A stretch of DNA of 64,000 nucleotides, from the NCBI RefSeq assembly GCF_000488275.1, contig NZ_KI530762.1, forward strand, positions 2,188,753 to 2,252,752, in the 5' to 3' direction. A program made the translations under genes and the position numbers. Source of the DNA: Acinetobacter brisouii CIP 110357 (GTDB lineage Bacteria; Pseudomonadota; Gammaproteobacteria; Pseudomonadales; Moraxellaceae). The notes below the pieces were generated by a model, which worked only from the letters and a program-made list of their open reading frames with translations, was not told the origin of the DNA and did no database searches. This document shows, in pieces, positions 8,980 to 18,136 of the stretch. The first letter of the stretch is position 1; each line of letters begins with the position of its first letter.

Positions 8980-10978
8980 TTCCTCCTTGAGCAGGCATTG
9001 GCATAAGCATTTGACTGTCTTGTGGTTTCACTTTTGCCACAACCAATTTGTTCATCATGCCTGCGCTCATGTGGTACAGCAGATGGCAATGAATCGCCCA
9101 TTCTCCCAATTCATCGGCAGTCAGAAGCACGCTGACTTTTTGCCTAGGTGGCACAATGATTGTATGTTTGTTAGGTAAATTGGCAAGTGACTGACCATTT
9201 TCAAGCTGGACGAACATACCATGCAAATGCATCGGGTGTGCCATCATGCTGTCATTGACAAAGGTCAGGCGTACACGTTCGCCATATTGCACCTGTATCG
9301 GGCTGGCCTGATTAAATTTCTTGCCATTCATGGTCCAGATATAACGCTCCATATTCCCTCCCAAGTGCAACACGATGTCTTGCTGGGCAGGTCGGGTATC
9401 GGTTTGTGGGAACAGTGGACGCAGGTCGGCATAACTTAAGGCTTTTAAACCCGCAGGTGTCGAGGCGTTCGCCCAACCTTCCACCACAGTTTTTTCTGAT
9501 GGCGTTGGCATTTGCTGCGCGGTCTGGTTTTGAGTCATGTGATCTGACTCAGACTTCGACATTTGTTGCATCATCTGTTGATGCTGTTCAGGCGTCATGC
9601 CCTGCATTTTAGACATATCCATGTCTTGCATATCTGACATTTTGTGCTCTGAGGACATTGAAGGATGACTCATCTGCTGCATCATTTTCTGATGCTGCTC
9701 AGCGGTCATACCCTGCATTTTCGACATGTCCATTTCTGACATATCTGACATTTTGTGCTCTGAGGACATTGAAGAATGGTTCATCTGCTGCATCATTTTC
9801 TGGTGCTGTTCAGGCGTCATACCCTGCATTTTCGACATGTCCATATCTTGCATATTTGACATATCATGTTGAGTTGAAGATGAATGTTCAGAATCATCAT
9901 GCATCATGCCCATATCCTGCATATTGAGTAAGGCACGTGGACGATGTTGTGGTTCAGGTAGCGGTTGCACGGTAGCATCCTGATTACGTAAGGTCGCCAA
10001 AGCAAAACCACTTCGATCAATCGACTCCGCCTGTATTTGGTATTGTGGCTGTTTCGGCTCAACAATCACGTCATAGGTTTCCCCTGCTCCAAAACGGAAT
10101 TCATCTACGGTAACAGGTTGTACAGGCTGTCCATCGGCACTAACTACAGTCATTTTCAGGTTCGGAATCCGTACATCAAAAAATGACATGGCAGAAGCAT
10201 TGATCATGCGTAAACGGATTTTTTCGCCTGCTTTAAATGTGGTTGTCCAGTTTTGCTGTGGCGTTTTACCATTCACCAAGAAATGATAGCCTGTGACATC
10301 ACTCAAATCAGTTCTGAGCATACGCATCTGATTCCACATACGGCGGTCTTGCCATGTGGCTTTTAGTCCTTGCTGTTTGGTTTGCTTCCAGACATCTGCC
10401 AAAGTTTCGCGCTGATTTTGATAATAGTCCGAGGACTTTTTCAGATTCTTCATGATCTGCTCGCTGGAAGACTCATGAAAGTCAGAGAACATGATCACTT
10501 CATCATGGTCAGTTTTTTCTGCTGGAGTAATGGGCTGATGGTTTTTCGGGTAAATAATTAATGCCCCATATAACCCATCCTGTTCCTGCCCTGCACTATG
10601 TGCGTGATACCAGTAAGTGCCCGTTTGCCGAATCTTAAAGCGATAAACAAAATCACCATTCGGGGCAATGCCCTGAAAACCGTTAAATCCTGGAACACCA
10701 TCCATCACGGCTGGCAGCAGCACACCATGCCAGTGCAATGCAGTTGACTGTTTTTTCAACTGATTATGCACATAAATGACCGCGTCATCACCATCCTCAA
10801 AAGTTAAGGTCGGTGCTGGGAACTGACCATTAACCGTCAGTTTTTTGGTTGGTTTTCCAGTGACATTGATAGTTTGTTCACTGATATTGAGATGATATTC
10901 GCGCACAGCCGCAAAAACGCTCTGTGGAATAACTAGACATGCTGCAACAATACAAGCATGTAGGGAAAATTTAGACAT
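8960..10978 (-). CDS. copA: Copper resistance multicopper oxidase (CopA/PcoA type)
   Basis: 672 residues. Copper ligand motifs are complete: HWHG (82-85), WYHAHS (123-128), HPMHLHG (581-587) and HCHLLYHMSAGM (630-641, with C631, H636 and M641 for type 1 copper). The family oxidises Cu(I) in the periplasm. A Met-rich insertion (about 353-491) between domains holds about 2.6 copies of a 37-residue repeat of the type MDMSKMQGMTPEQHQKMMQQM, which probably binds Cu(I). The signal peptide (residues 1-24) has no twin-arginine motif, unlike many CopA proteins, so it looks Sec-type. The gene overlaps copB and lies 43 bases after the small Met/His-rich gene. Confidence 0.92.
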   Translation of the reverse strand: MSKFSLHACIVAACLVIPQSVFAAVREYHLNISEQTINVTGKPTKKLTVNGQFPAPTLTFEDGDDAVIYVHNQLKKQSTALHWHGVLLPAVMDGVPGFNGFQGIAPNGDFVYRFKIRQTGTYWYHAHSAGQEQDGLYGALIIYPKNHQPITPAEKTDHDEVIMFSDFHESSSEQIMKNLKKSSDYYQNQRETLADVWKQTKQQGLKATWQDRRMWNQMRMLRTDLSDVTGYHFLVNGKTPQQNWTTTFKAGEKIRLRMINASAMSFFDVRIPNLKMTVVSADGQPVQPVTVDEFRFGAGETYDVIVEPKQPQYQIQAESIDRSGFALATLRNQDATVQPLPEPQHRPRALLNMQDMGMMHDDSEHSSSTQHDMSNMQDMDMSKMQGMTPEQHQKMMQQMNHSSMSSEHKMSDMSEMDMSKMQGMTAEQHQKMMQQMSHPSMSSEHKMSDMQDMDMSKMQGMTPEQHQQMMQQMSKSESDHMTQNQTAQQMPTPSEKTVVEGWANASTPAGLKALSYADLRPLFPQTDTRPAQQDIVLHLGGNMERYIWTMNGKKFNQASPIQVQYGERVRLTFVNDSMMAHPMHLHGMFVQLENGQSLANLPNKHTIIVPPRQKVSVLLTADELGEWAIHCHLLYHMSAGMMNKLVVAKVKPQDSQMLMPMPAQGGNVHAHH
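9561..9856 (-). repeat. 111-bp tandem repeat inside copA
   Basis: About 2.6 copies of a 111-base unit. For example, TATCTGACAT recurs at 9631 and 9742, exactly 111 bases apart. Each unit encodes 37 residues rich in Met and His. The unit length is a multiple of three, so copy-number changes keep the frame. Confidence 0.85.
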
Positions 10979-11021
10979 GACTCGCCCTCTTTAAAAAATG
11001 AAAATGACAATTTTTTAAAGT

Positions 11022-11444
11022 TCAGGCTTTGGGAGGACGCAGAATTTCTTGCCAATATCCAGCTAAATTAGTCCGATGATCTGACCAATACTGCATGGTT
11101 TCAAGCTCAGTACTGAGTTGTTTAGTCAAATGAACACTGGCTTGAGGAAGATCGGCATTGATACTCTGACAGTGCAAAATTTGACAATCGGGGCAATTGA
11201 GATGCTGCTGATGCTGTGACGAACTGACCTGATCCTGACAATCGTCACTCATCTTCATCGGCATACTCGGTTGATGACAATGTTCAGACATTGTATGTTG
11301 TGGCATACTGCTCATGTCTGACTGCATCGACATTTTCCAATGCATACTTTGTGCTGACGCGTTGGCAACACCCATCCAGCCAATACAAAAAATGATCAGC
11401 AAGATAAAGCTTTGCGAAAACACAGTTATGCGTCGATGCTGCAT
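11022..11444 (-). CDS. Small exported Met/His/Cys-rich protein, first gene of copper operon
   Basis: 140 residues. An N-terminal hydrophobic segment (SFILLIIFCIGWMGVANA) looks like a signal peptide. The next 60 residues are rich in Met and His (MHWKMSMQSDMSSMPQHTM, HCHQPSMPMKM), then comes a CPDCQILHC cluster and a C-terminal RPPKA. The composition suggests a periplasmic Cu(I)-binding protein. The layout resembles short DUF2946/CopL-like proteins found before copAB, though I cannot confirm the family. It lies 43 bases upstream of copA on the same strand and is likely the first gene of the operon. Confidence 0.7.
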   Translation of the reverse strand: MQHRRITVFSQSFILLIIFCIGWMGVANASAQSMHWKMSMQSDMSSMPQHTMSEHCHQPSMPMKMSDDCQDQVSSSQHQQHLNCPDCQILHCQSINADLPQASVHLTKQLSTELETMQYWSDHRTNLAGYWQEILRPPKA

Positions 11445-11508
11445 CTTATGATAAATACAATGGAAAATTTAAGTTAAAAGCATAGCCAACTCTAACGCAA
11501 GATACAAA

Positions 11509-11544
11509 TAAAAAAGCGTTACACCCTGTGGCATAACGCTTTTT
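11509..11544. terminator. Bidirectional hairpin between rpe and the copper operon
   Basis: Stem AAAAAGCGTTA / TAACGCTTTTT with a 12-base loop and A/T tails on both sides. On the minus strand it lies directly after the rpe stop and upstream of the copper operon. Confidence 0.8.
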
Positions 11545-11563
11545 AAAGGCTTCAAGCAAAAGC

Positions 11564-12250
11564 TTAAACTTCAACTGAACCCACTTGGCTGAGTTCTGCA
11601 CGCATTTGGTCAATTACGGCTTTATAGTCAGGCTGACCGAAAATTGCCGAGCCTGCCACGAACATGTCTGCACCTGCTTCGGCAATTTCACGAATATTGG
11701 CAGGACCTACACCACCATCGACTTCAAGACGAATGTCACGACCGCTAGCATCAATAATTTTGCGAGCTTCACGCAATTTTTGTAAGGTCATTGGAATGAA
11801 TTTCTGTCCACCAAAACCTGGGTTAACGCTCATTAACAGAATTTGATCGACTTTATCCAATACATAATCCAGATAATGTAACGGCGTTGCCGGGTTAAAT
11901 ACCAAGCCCGCTTTGGCACCACCTGATTTAATCAGTTGCAATGAACGGTCAATATGATCGGATGCTTCTGGGTGGAACGTAATAATGTCCGCGCCTGCTT
12001 CCAAAAAATCCCCAATCATGCGGTCAACGGGAGATACCATTAAATGCACATCAATCGGTGCTTTAATCCCATATTTTTTCAGCGCCTTACACACCCCTGC
12101 ACCAAAGGTCAGGTTGGGTACATAGTGGTTGTCCATCACATCAAAATGCACAACATCTGCACCTGCTGCCAAGACATTCTCAACTTCTTCACCAAGACGG
12201 GCAAAATCAGCAGATAAAATCGAAGGTGCAATCAGAAAGGGCTTGGACAT
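11564..12250 (-). CDS. rpe: Ribulose-phosphate 3-epimerase
   Basis: 228 residues, a full-length TIM barrel. Typical motifs: [17 protein letters not shown] (N-terminus), [18 protein letters not shown] (metal-binding His and Asp), [24 protein letters not shown] and [12 protein letters not shown]. It interconverts ribulose-5-phosphate and xylulose-5-phosphate in the cytoplasmic pentose-phosphate pathway. It is a single gene on the minus strand with its own terminator. No odd features were seen. Confidence 0.95.
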   Translation of the reverse strand: MSKPFLIAPSILSADFARLGEEVENVLAAGADVVHFDVMDNHYVPNLTFGAGVCKALKKYGIKAPIDVHLMVSPVDRMIGDFLEAGADIITFHPEASDHIDRSLQLIKSGGAKAGLVFNPATPLHYLDYVLDKVDQILLMSVNPGFGGQKFIPMTLQKLREARKIIDASGRDIRLEVDGGVGPANIREIAEAGADMFVAGSAIFGQPDYKAVIDQMRAELSQVGSVEV

Positions 12251-12412
12251 AAATCTAACCTAGCAAAATTTTAAAATCTGCGAGCAGTATACCAAAATCC
12301 GAAGCGACGCAGGCAACGAAGCAGCATAACGCAACGCATTGTTCCGATTTCATTCTCTTTTTTCAAATTTATGTCTGTTAGACTGCCAAACAAACAACAA
12401 GGAATTTGATCT

Positions 12413-12697
12413 ATGTATAGTCAGACACAACTGGTAACCACCGAAGCTGCCCGTATTGCGAAACGGCTGTTTAACCACTGGAAACACAAATTCGAGGTGG
12501 TCGAAACCGAGCAACATTTTCAGATTTTAATGCCGACTGCGACCGTGACGCTCATCCCACAAGACAATACACTGGATGTCAGTATTCAAAGTCAGCTTGA
12601 ACCAGCAGAACAAACTCGTCTTGAAGGTGTCGTAATTGATCACTTAAATCGCATGGCACAGCAAGAATTTCAAGTGACTTGGCAGCAACAGGCGTAA
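12413..12697 (+). CDS. DUF2218 domain protein
   Basis: 94 residues covering the whole DUF2218 domain: an N-terminal helix with the TTEAARIAKRLFNHWKHKF pattern, then strands and a C-terminal helix ending in FQVTWQQQ. Members are small soluble proteins, often next to siderophore or iron genes, but there is no such neighbour here and no assigned function. AACAAGGA lies upstream of the ATG. It is convergent with fghA across a shared terminator hairpin. Confidence 0.8.
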   Translation: MYSQTQLVTTEAARIAKRLFNHWKHKFEVVETEQHFQILMPTATVTLIPQDNTLDVSIQSQLEPAEQTRLEGVVIDHLNRMAQQEFQVTWQQQA

Positions 12698-12700
12698 AAG

Positions 12701-12730
12701 TAAACAGAATCACCATCGTGATTCTGTTTA
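12701..12730. terminator. Convergent terminator hairpin between DUF2218 gene and fghA
   Basis: Perfect 13-bp inverted repeat TAAACAGAATCAC / GTGATTCTGTTTA with a CATC loop, lying between two convergent stop codons. The flanking T runs are short. Confidence 0.65.
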
Positions 12731-12732
12731 GG

Positions 12733-13569
12733 CTACTGAGTCAATTCTGCAGCATGAAACTGCAAATGATCATCAATAAAGCTTTGAATAAAATAATAAC
12801 CGTGATCGTAGTGCTGATGTTGGCGCAGCGTCAGTTTTTGCCCCACCTCAGCACAAGCTTTCTGTAACAACTGTGGGTTGAGCTGATGATAAAACTGATC
12901 AGCAAAACCCTGATCGACCAAAACTTCACTAAACAGTGCGCCTTTGCTATAAACTAGAGCGACTGCATCATGCGCCAACCATGTATCGCGTGCTTCCCCC
13001 AAATAATGGGTAAAGGCTTTTTCACCCCACGGACACTGGCTTGGTGCGCAAATCGGGGCAAATGCTGAGACTGACTTGAATTTTTCAGGATATTTCCATG
13101 CCAAGGTCAATGCCCCATGCCCACCCATCGAATGTCCCATAATCCCGATTCGGCCATGTTGAATCGGGAAATGGCTTTGTACGGCGTTATATAGTTCATC
13201 GACAATATAACTTTCCATACGGTAATGTTCCGCCCACGGCGCTTGTGTGGCATTGATATAAAAGCCTGCACCCAGACCCAAATCCCAAGAATCACCCTGT
13301 GCAACTGACTCTCCACGCGGAGAAGTATCAGGCATCACCAAAATTAAACCCAACTGTGCAGCAAAACGCTGAGCATGAGCTTTAATCGCAAAAGTTTCTT
13401 CAGTACACGTCAAACCTGCCAAATAAAATACTGCAGGACATGCTTCACCCAACAGTGCCTGTTCAGGCAAATAAATTGAAAATTTGGCATCATTTTGTAA
13501 TTGATCTGAATGCCATTGATACGTGCGCTGTTCCCCATCAAAACAGAAATTTTTTTGTATTTGCTGCAT
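12733..13569 (-). CDS. fghA: S-formylglutathione hydrolase
   Basis: 278 residues, esterase-D family alpha/beta hydrolase. The nucleophile elbow is GHSMGG with S147; the other likely triad residues are D224 (GFADQF) and H256 (HYDHGYYF). It also has the FYLAGLTCTEETF and MPDTSPRG blocks typical of FghA. The enzyme hydrolyses S-formylglutathione to formate and glutathione in formaldehyde detoxification. The partner formaldehyde dehydrogenase (adhC/frmA) is not in this window. It starts 15 bases after the end of the upstream C13 peptidase gene on the same strand, so they may share a transcript. Confidence 0.92.
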   Translation of the reverse strand: MQQIQKNFCFDGEQRTYQWHSDQLQNDAKFSIYLPEQALLGEACPAVFYLAGLTCTEETFAIKAHAQRFAAQLGLILVMPDTSPRGESVAQGDSWDLGLGAGFYINATQAPWAEHYRMESYIVDELYNAVQSHFPIQHGRIGIMGHSMGGHGALTLAWKYPEKFKSVSAFAPICAPSQCPWGEKAFTHYLGEARDTWLAHDAVALVYSKGALFSEVLVDQGFADQFYHQLNPQLLQKACAEVGQKLTLRQHQHYDHGYYFIQSFIDDHLQFHAAELTQ

Positions 13570-13584
13570 GGCTACTGCTCCTGA

Positions 13585-15006
13585 TTATGGTGACGCTGTT
13601 GTTGGCAACATGGCTGGATTATTGGCAGGTAAATTATTTGGGCTTGGGAATAAATGTTTTTCAAGTTGCGGTAGCATAAGCTCCATATTTTTACCAAGTG
13701 ACCACTGTGGTTCAGATGACTCAAAACCTTGAGCTGTTTCCCATCGTGACACTGTCGCTTTAGCATCACCAAACGCATCTTTTAGAGAACTTTTTTCACG
13801 CATCGCCTGATCAAAGAACGCCCGACCAAAATAAGTATAATCAGCTTCATTGTTACAACCAAACGATGAACGATCTGCTGCAGAAGCGGTAATCACCAAG
13901 GTATTATCCGATTGCAGGGCTGGCACAAAGCTGCCCGAATAGCAGGATGAAACTACAATAACGCGCCAGCGGATACCCGACTTGTCGAGCGCTTCACGTA
14001 ACCATTTCGGGTCGATCTGTTTGAGATCAATCGGAGCATTTTCCAGTTCAAAATGGTTTGGCTCACCATGCGATGCCATATATAAAAACAGCACATCGCT
14101 TTCTTTATTCATTTGCTGACCAATACGGTTTAATGCCTGTTGAATACTGGTGCGTGATGCAATCGGCAATGTAGTTCGAGTGTTAGGATCATTGACCAGT
14201 TCCACTGAACGTCCAAAAGTTCCAAAGCGGGTATCAAACTGCGATTTAATTCGTTGAATCTCCGAACTAAACACCGAGTCATAACTGTCGCCAGCAACCC
14301 CTAAAAAGTACCAGTGCGTTTGTGAAAAATCCCCAAACTGCACTTGCTCCAAAGCTTTGTTGAGTAAATCTCCCTGGGCATATAAAGCATCTTCTGACAA
14401 TGTTGGTTGTACATCATCAACTTTCCAGATCGGTTGCTCTTTGACCGACATTTGCCACACCACGAGCGTACAAATGGTCGCGAACATGATTAAACCACGC
14501 TCCCACCACGGCCATTTCAACTGACGAGAAAAAACCCAGATGACCGCCAGACTCTGCCATACAAACAAAATCAAGAACAAATTTGGCAAAGTGTTATAAA
14601 TACGGTCAGGTAAAAAATCCAAGTAGCCCTGATCGCCCAGATACTGTAATAAGCACTGAATCAGCAAAATACTGGCATCAAGTACTAACCACAACAAAGC
14701 TGGCACCAACATCAAGCGTGGATTATTCGTCCGTTGTGATAGAAAAATTCCGACAATCAAGGCAATAAACGGCCAAAGCGCATAACTGACCAAACCTTGC
14801 GAATTAAAATGCCCTGCCTGTCCTGCCACCATCCAGCTAAACAGCGTATTAACCCCAGCCGCAATTGCTCCCCAGAAAATCAACTGAAAAATGGAAGGAT
14901 GAACAATTTCTAAAGAACGGCGAGAACCGAGGAACAACCATAAACCAGCGATTTGGTTACTTTTAAGATCATGCCAAAAGTTGATGGAAGGTTTCAGGTC
15001 TATCAT
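13585..15006 (-). CDS. Membrane-anchored peptidase C13 family (caspase/legumain-like) protein
   Basis: 473 residues. The N-terminal 190 residues hold four to five hydrophobic segments (about 40-60, 73-90, 98-120, 140-160, 171-187). The C-terminal half is a caspase-fold domain: QQMNKESDVLFLYMASHG with H313, then VIVVSSCYSGSF with C355, the His-Cys dyad of clan CD, followed by VITASAADRSSFGC. Bacterial C13 proteins of this type are widespread but poorly characterised. The catalytic domain position relative to the membrane cannot be fixed from sequence. It lies upstream of fghA, 15 bases apart. Confidence 0.83.
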   Translation of the reverse strand: MIDLKPSINFWHDLKSNQIAGLWLFLGSRRSLEIVHPSIFQLIFWGAIAAGVNTLFSWMVAGQAGHFNSQGLVSYALWPFIALIVGIFLSQRTNNPRLMLVPALLWLVLDASILLIQCLLQYLGDQGYLDFLPDRIYNTLPNLFLILFVWQSLAVIWVFSRQLKWPWWERGLIMFATICTLVVWQMSVKEQPIWKVDDVQPTLSEDALYAQGDLLNKALEQVQFGDFSQTHWYFLGVAGDSYDSVFSSEIQRIKSQFDTRFGTFGRSVELVNDPNTRTTLPIASRTSIQQALNRIGQQMNKESDVLFLYMASHGEPNHFELENAPIDLKQIDPKWLREALDKSGIRWRVIVVSSCYSGSFVPALQSDNTLVITASAADRSSFGCNNEADYTYFGRAFFDQAMREKSSLKDAFGDAKATVSRWETAQGFESSEPQWSLGKNMELMLPQLEKHLFPSPNNLPANNPAMLPTTASP

Positions 15007-15136
15007 AAAATTCTGCTGGTCAGCGGTGGATTTATTTATGCACCCCTTAGTTTATGCCTGCATTTTTTTTTATCAATGTGATTTTGAATGAATTAACAAA
15101 ACTTTGCTATTTTCTAAACTATTGGTCATCAACACA

Positions 15137-15937
15137 TTAAGGACGAAAATAACCGTCAAAACGGCAAGCATCGCCAAGCCACTGGTGCTGAGGAACTTGG
15201 TTATCTAAATATACGGCATGACGTGGGCGTTTGACGATGACTCTTTGTGCCAGTTGTCGCGCCAGTGCCAACAAGTTTTCACCCAAATCCATTTCGCCAT
15301 CTTCAGGCAACAGCAAGTGCAACAATTGCATTTGTTTTTTGACTTGAGCCTGTTTTTTAACGGCTTGCTGGTTTTGGTCGCGCTGAGGAAACATCGGGTC
15401 CAGATAAATCACATCAACCTGTTGTCCTGCCTGAATCTGCTGTTCAAGGTAATGAGCAGAATCAGCATGTACCAGTTGAATATTGGCCACCACTGGTGCT
15501 AAAAAGACATCCTGCTGGGCTGTTTGATGTGCCGCTTCAAGTAAACTATATAAAATCGGATGACGCTCAATCAGGGTAATTTTCGCCCCAAGTTTTGCCA
15601 TGAGCAAACTGTCATGCCCCAGACCTGCGGTAGCATCAATCAGATTTGGCTGTTCATTGACCTGACAGGCACGCGCCAGCATTTCCGATTTCATACCCGC
15701 ACGTTTTAAACGTGGAATTTCAGCTTGCCAATCAGGCTGCATTTTCATGCCATTTGCGGCAAGACTTAAACCGTCCTGATCGAGAATTAGCGCCAACTCA
15801 GGGTGCAGACGTAAAAACTTGGCATTAATTTTTTCTACCACATGTCCCGTCAGCTCAACCTGTAATTGGGCTAAACGTGTTTGAAGCGCAACAAACTGCG
15901 CTTCAAATTCAGGGCTATACCAACAATCAAACTGCAT
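15137..15937 (-). CDS. rsmJ: 16S rRNA (guanine1516-N2)-methyltransferase
   Basis: 266 residues from the ATG at 15937. This start overlaps the uppP stop as TAATG, so translation is probably coupled; a longer frame with nine extra residues would run into uppP. Motifs: the AdoMet-binding [20 protein letters not shown] and the catalytic [12 protein letters not shown]. Also RsmJ-like are [18 protein letters not shown] and the C-terminal [10 protein letters not shown]. The enzyme methylates G1516 of 16S rRNA. Confidence 0.9.
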   Translation of the reverse strand: MQFDCWYSPEFEAQFVALQTRLAQLQVELTGHVVEKINAKFLRLHPELALILDQDGLSLAANGMKMQPDWQAEIPRLKRAGMKSEMLARACQVNEQPNLIDATAGLGHDSLLMAKLGAKITLIERHPILYSLLEAAHQTAQQDVFLAPVVANIQLVHADSAHYLEQQIQAGQQVDVIYLDPMFPQRDQNQQAVKKQAQVKKQMQLLHLLLPEDGEMDLGENLLALARQLAQRVIVKRPRHAVYLDNQVPQHQWLGDACRFDGYFRP

Positions 15938-16758
15938 TACCAATGTACCCAGCCTGTGCCCCAAGTCAGTAAAATAAACAAACCAAAAATAATACGGTAG
16001 TAAGCAAAGGCACTAAAGTCATGCTTAGACACATAACGGATCAAGGCACGAATCACCACAAGCGCTGAAATAAAGGCAACGACAATCCCCACGCCTAAAA
16101 CTTCCATATCTTGGGTATGTAGCTCATGACGCATTTTGTACATGTCGAGTAGACCTGCTCCCATGAGTACAGGAATCCCCAAGAAGAAAGAAAACTCGGC
16201 AGCAGCTTTACGTGATACGCCCATAAATAGCGAACCAATGATGGTCGAGCCTGAACGTGAAGTTCCTGGAATCAACGCCAAGCATTGAATCAAACCAATA
16301 AATACGGCTTGCTTAAAGCTGATATCATCGACCTCTTGGCAAGCAATAATATGTTGACGGCGTTCGGCCCACAAAATAACCAAACCACCCACGATCAGTG
16401 CTAAAGCTACAGTCACAGCATTAAATAAATACGCTTTAACCGTTTCACCAATCGTCAAGCCAATCAGCATAATCGGAATCGTCGCCACGATGAGGTTGAG
16501 ACTTAAACGGCGACCTTCAGGGTCTCCTGTCAGTGCCCCAATCAACGCACCCCACAACTTACCCCAATATTGATAAATAACAGCAGCAATCGCCCCGATC
16601 TGCACTGAGACTGCAAACATCTCACGTTTTTCTAGCGTCCAGAAGTCAAGCAACTGTCCTGTCAGAATCAAATGTCCAGTACTGGAAATGGGCAGGAATT
16701 CGGTAATCCCCTCAACCAAGCCCATAATTGCAGCTTTTAAAAGCAGTATAAGATCCAT
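15937..16758 (-). CDS. uppP: Undecaprenyl-diphosphatase (UppP/BacA)
   Basis: 273 residues, about eight transmembrane helices. Signature motifs are both present: [19 protein letters not shown] (residues 14-32) and [12 protein letters not shown]. It recycles undecaprenyl pyrophosphate to the monophosphate lipid carrier for peptidoglycan and other envelope glycans, and affects bacitracin sensitivity. The gene is 12 bases downstream of tsaB and overlaps rsmJ by one base, forming the minus-strand unit tsaB-uppP-rsmJ. Confidence 0.95.
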   Translation of the reverse strand: MDLILLLKAAIMGLVEGITEFLPISSTGHLILTGQLLDFWTLEKREMFAVSVQIGAIAAVIYQYWGKLWGALIGALTGDPEGRRLSLNLIVATIPIMLIGLTIGETVKAYLFNAVTVALALIVGGLVILWAERRQHIIACQEVDDISFKQAVFIGLIQCLALIPGTSRSGSTIIGSLFMGVSRKAAAEFSFFLGIPVLMGAGLLDMYKMRHELHTQDMEVLGVGIVVAFISALVVIRALIRYVSKHDFSAFAYYRIIFGLFILLTWGTGWVHW

Positions 16759-16770
16759 GTTTTGTCCTAG

Positions 16771-17433
16771 TTAAGGTTTACCTTGCTCTGGAATCTTTTT
16801 CCAGGCATTGTCACGTAAATACACAGGCAGTGCATACTCGGCGCTCACCCAGTGTTGTTGTTGTGCTTGAGGTATGGCGATTGTGGCGATATCTTGTGCG
16901 TTTGGGCAAAGTGTATTGTATTGACTTGCAGCATCTAAAAGATGGCTACCTGAACCAACCAGCGTAAAACGCTGCGCTTGAACAGCAGTTGCATAATCAA
17001 GTAACTGTTCCTGATCAACAGGTTGCATAATGTTGTCTGCATCCAGTTGAAAACTAGCAATGTAGACTTCTTTCATCCGTGCATCTAAAACCGCAGTCAC
17101 TTCACGCAGTCCATAGACCCGATAAGCTGCCTGAGCCAAGGCTTGCAAAGTCGATACAGCAATAACGGGAAGATCATTTGCCCATGCCAGCGCTTGTGTC
17201 ACTGCTGCATTAATTCGCACACCGCTAAATGAGCCTGGCCCACGACTAAATGCAATCACATCGAGTTGTGACGTTGTTAAGCCCTGTTGACTCAAACCTT
17301 GTTCAATCATTGGGAGCAAAGTTTGCGTTTGTGCTTTGGCTTGTTCATTCAGTGCAAAAAAAACAGAATGTGAATCTTCGACCAGACAAACTGAACAGTG
17401 TTCATTTGCTGTTTCGAGTGCTAGCAGTTTCAT
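16771..17433 (-). CDS. tsaB: tRNA threonylcarbamoyladenosine biosynthesis protein TsaB
   Basis: 220 residues, ASKHA fold. Diagnostic stretches: KLLALETANEHCSVCL at the N-terminus and DVIAFSRGPGSFSGVRI. TsaB is the non-catalytic partner of TsaD and TsaE in making t6A at position 37 of ANN-decoding tRNAs. It is the first gene of the tsaB-uppP-rsmJ set. Length is normal for the family. Confidence 0.93.
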   Translation of the reverse strand: MKLLALETANEHCSVCLVEDSHSVFFALNEQAKAQTQTLLPMIEQGLSQQGLTTSQLDVIAFSRGPGSFSGVRINAAVTQALAWANDLPVIAVSTLQALAQAAYRVYGLREVTAVLDARMKEVYIASFQLDADNIMQPVDQEQLLDYATAVQAQRFTLVGSGSHLLDAASQYNTLCPNAQDIATIAIPQAQQQHWVSAEYALPVYLRDNAWKKIPEQGKP

Positions 17434-17559
17434 GCATGCCCTACATTACAAAATACAAAACGCACGTATGATACTCTAGTCGTCCATACTTCGCGAATAT
17501 AAAAATACCCAGTACAAACTTAGCATTGTTTTATGATTTGCAGCTTAAGCCTGCTTTAT

Positions 17560-18099
17560 TTAATCCTGATGAAACCAATACGGCTCTAGATTCAAATACT
17601 TTTTAAAATGTTCAGCATAATGCAAAGCGCTTTGTTTGAGTTTTTCCTCGCCTGCAGCATCAACAGTTTTCACTACTTTTCCAGGTGAACCCATGACCAC
17701 AGAATTATCTGGAATGACTTTGCCTTCAGGAATGAGAGCATTCGCACCGATAATACAGTTTTTACCAATCACGGCATGATTCAAAATCACGGCATTGATG
17801 CCAATTAAGGTGTTATCACCAATACTACAACCATGCAGCATGGCTTTATGTCCAATCGTGACATATTTGCCAATGCTTAAATCAATTCCTGCATCGGTAT
17901 GCAGTACTGCATTGTCCTGCACATTACTAAAATCACCAATCCGAATAAGACTGTTGTCACCCCGAATCACCGCACCAAACCAGATGCTGACCTGACGCCC
18001 CAATTCAACCCGACCAATCACGGTTGCGCTTTCTGCAATCCAGCCATTCCACGGCTGCTGTGTAGTTGTTGGCGTATATCCCTGAAACTTATACATCAT
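17560..18099 (-). CDS. Gamma-carbonic anhydrase family protein
   Basis: 179 residues forming a left-handed beta-helix: repeated hexapeptide turns such as SVVMGS, IGANAL and IGINAV. The zinc-site histidines are placed as in the family (VLHTDAG and [13 protein letters not shown]). YrdA/PaaY-like members of this size are often annotated as carbonic anhydrase-like with unproven activity. ATG at 18099 or 18096 are both possible after AAGGAAAT. It lies 38 bases after the CoA-pyrophosphatase gene on the same strand. Confidence 0.88.
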   Translation of the reverse strand: MMYKFQGYTPTTTQQPWNGWIAESATVIGRVELGRQVSIWFGAVIRGDNSLIRIGDFSNVQDNAVLHTDAGIDLSIGKYVTIGHKAMLHGCSIGDNTLIGINAVILNHAVIGKNCIIGANALIPEGKVIPDNSVVMGSPGKVVKTVDAAGEEKLKQSALHYAEHFKKYLNLEPYWFHQD

Positions 18100-18136
18100 A
18101 ATTCTGATTTCCTTATTGTTGTGACATTGAATTTTG

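Noticed and set aside
9561..9856. CRISPR-like array in copA
   Set aside because: The 111-bp repeats are in frame, coding and adjacent without spacers. They encode Met-rich peptide repeats.
8861..9927. Plus-strand open frames over copA and copB
   Set aside because: They are antisense shadows of the copper genes, with no start context or conserved protein features.
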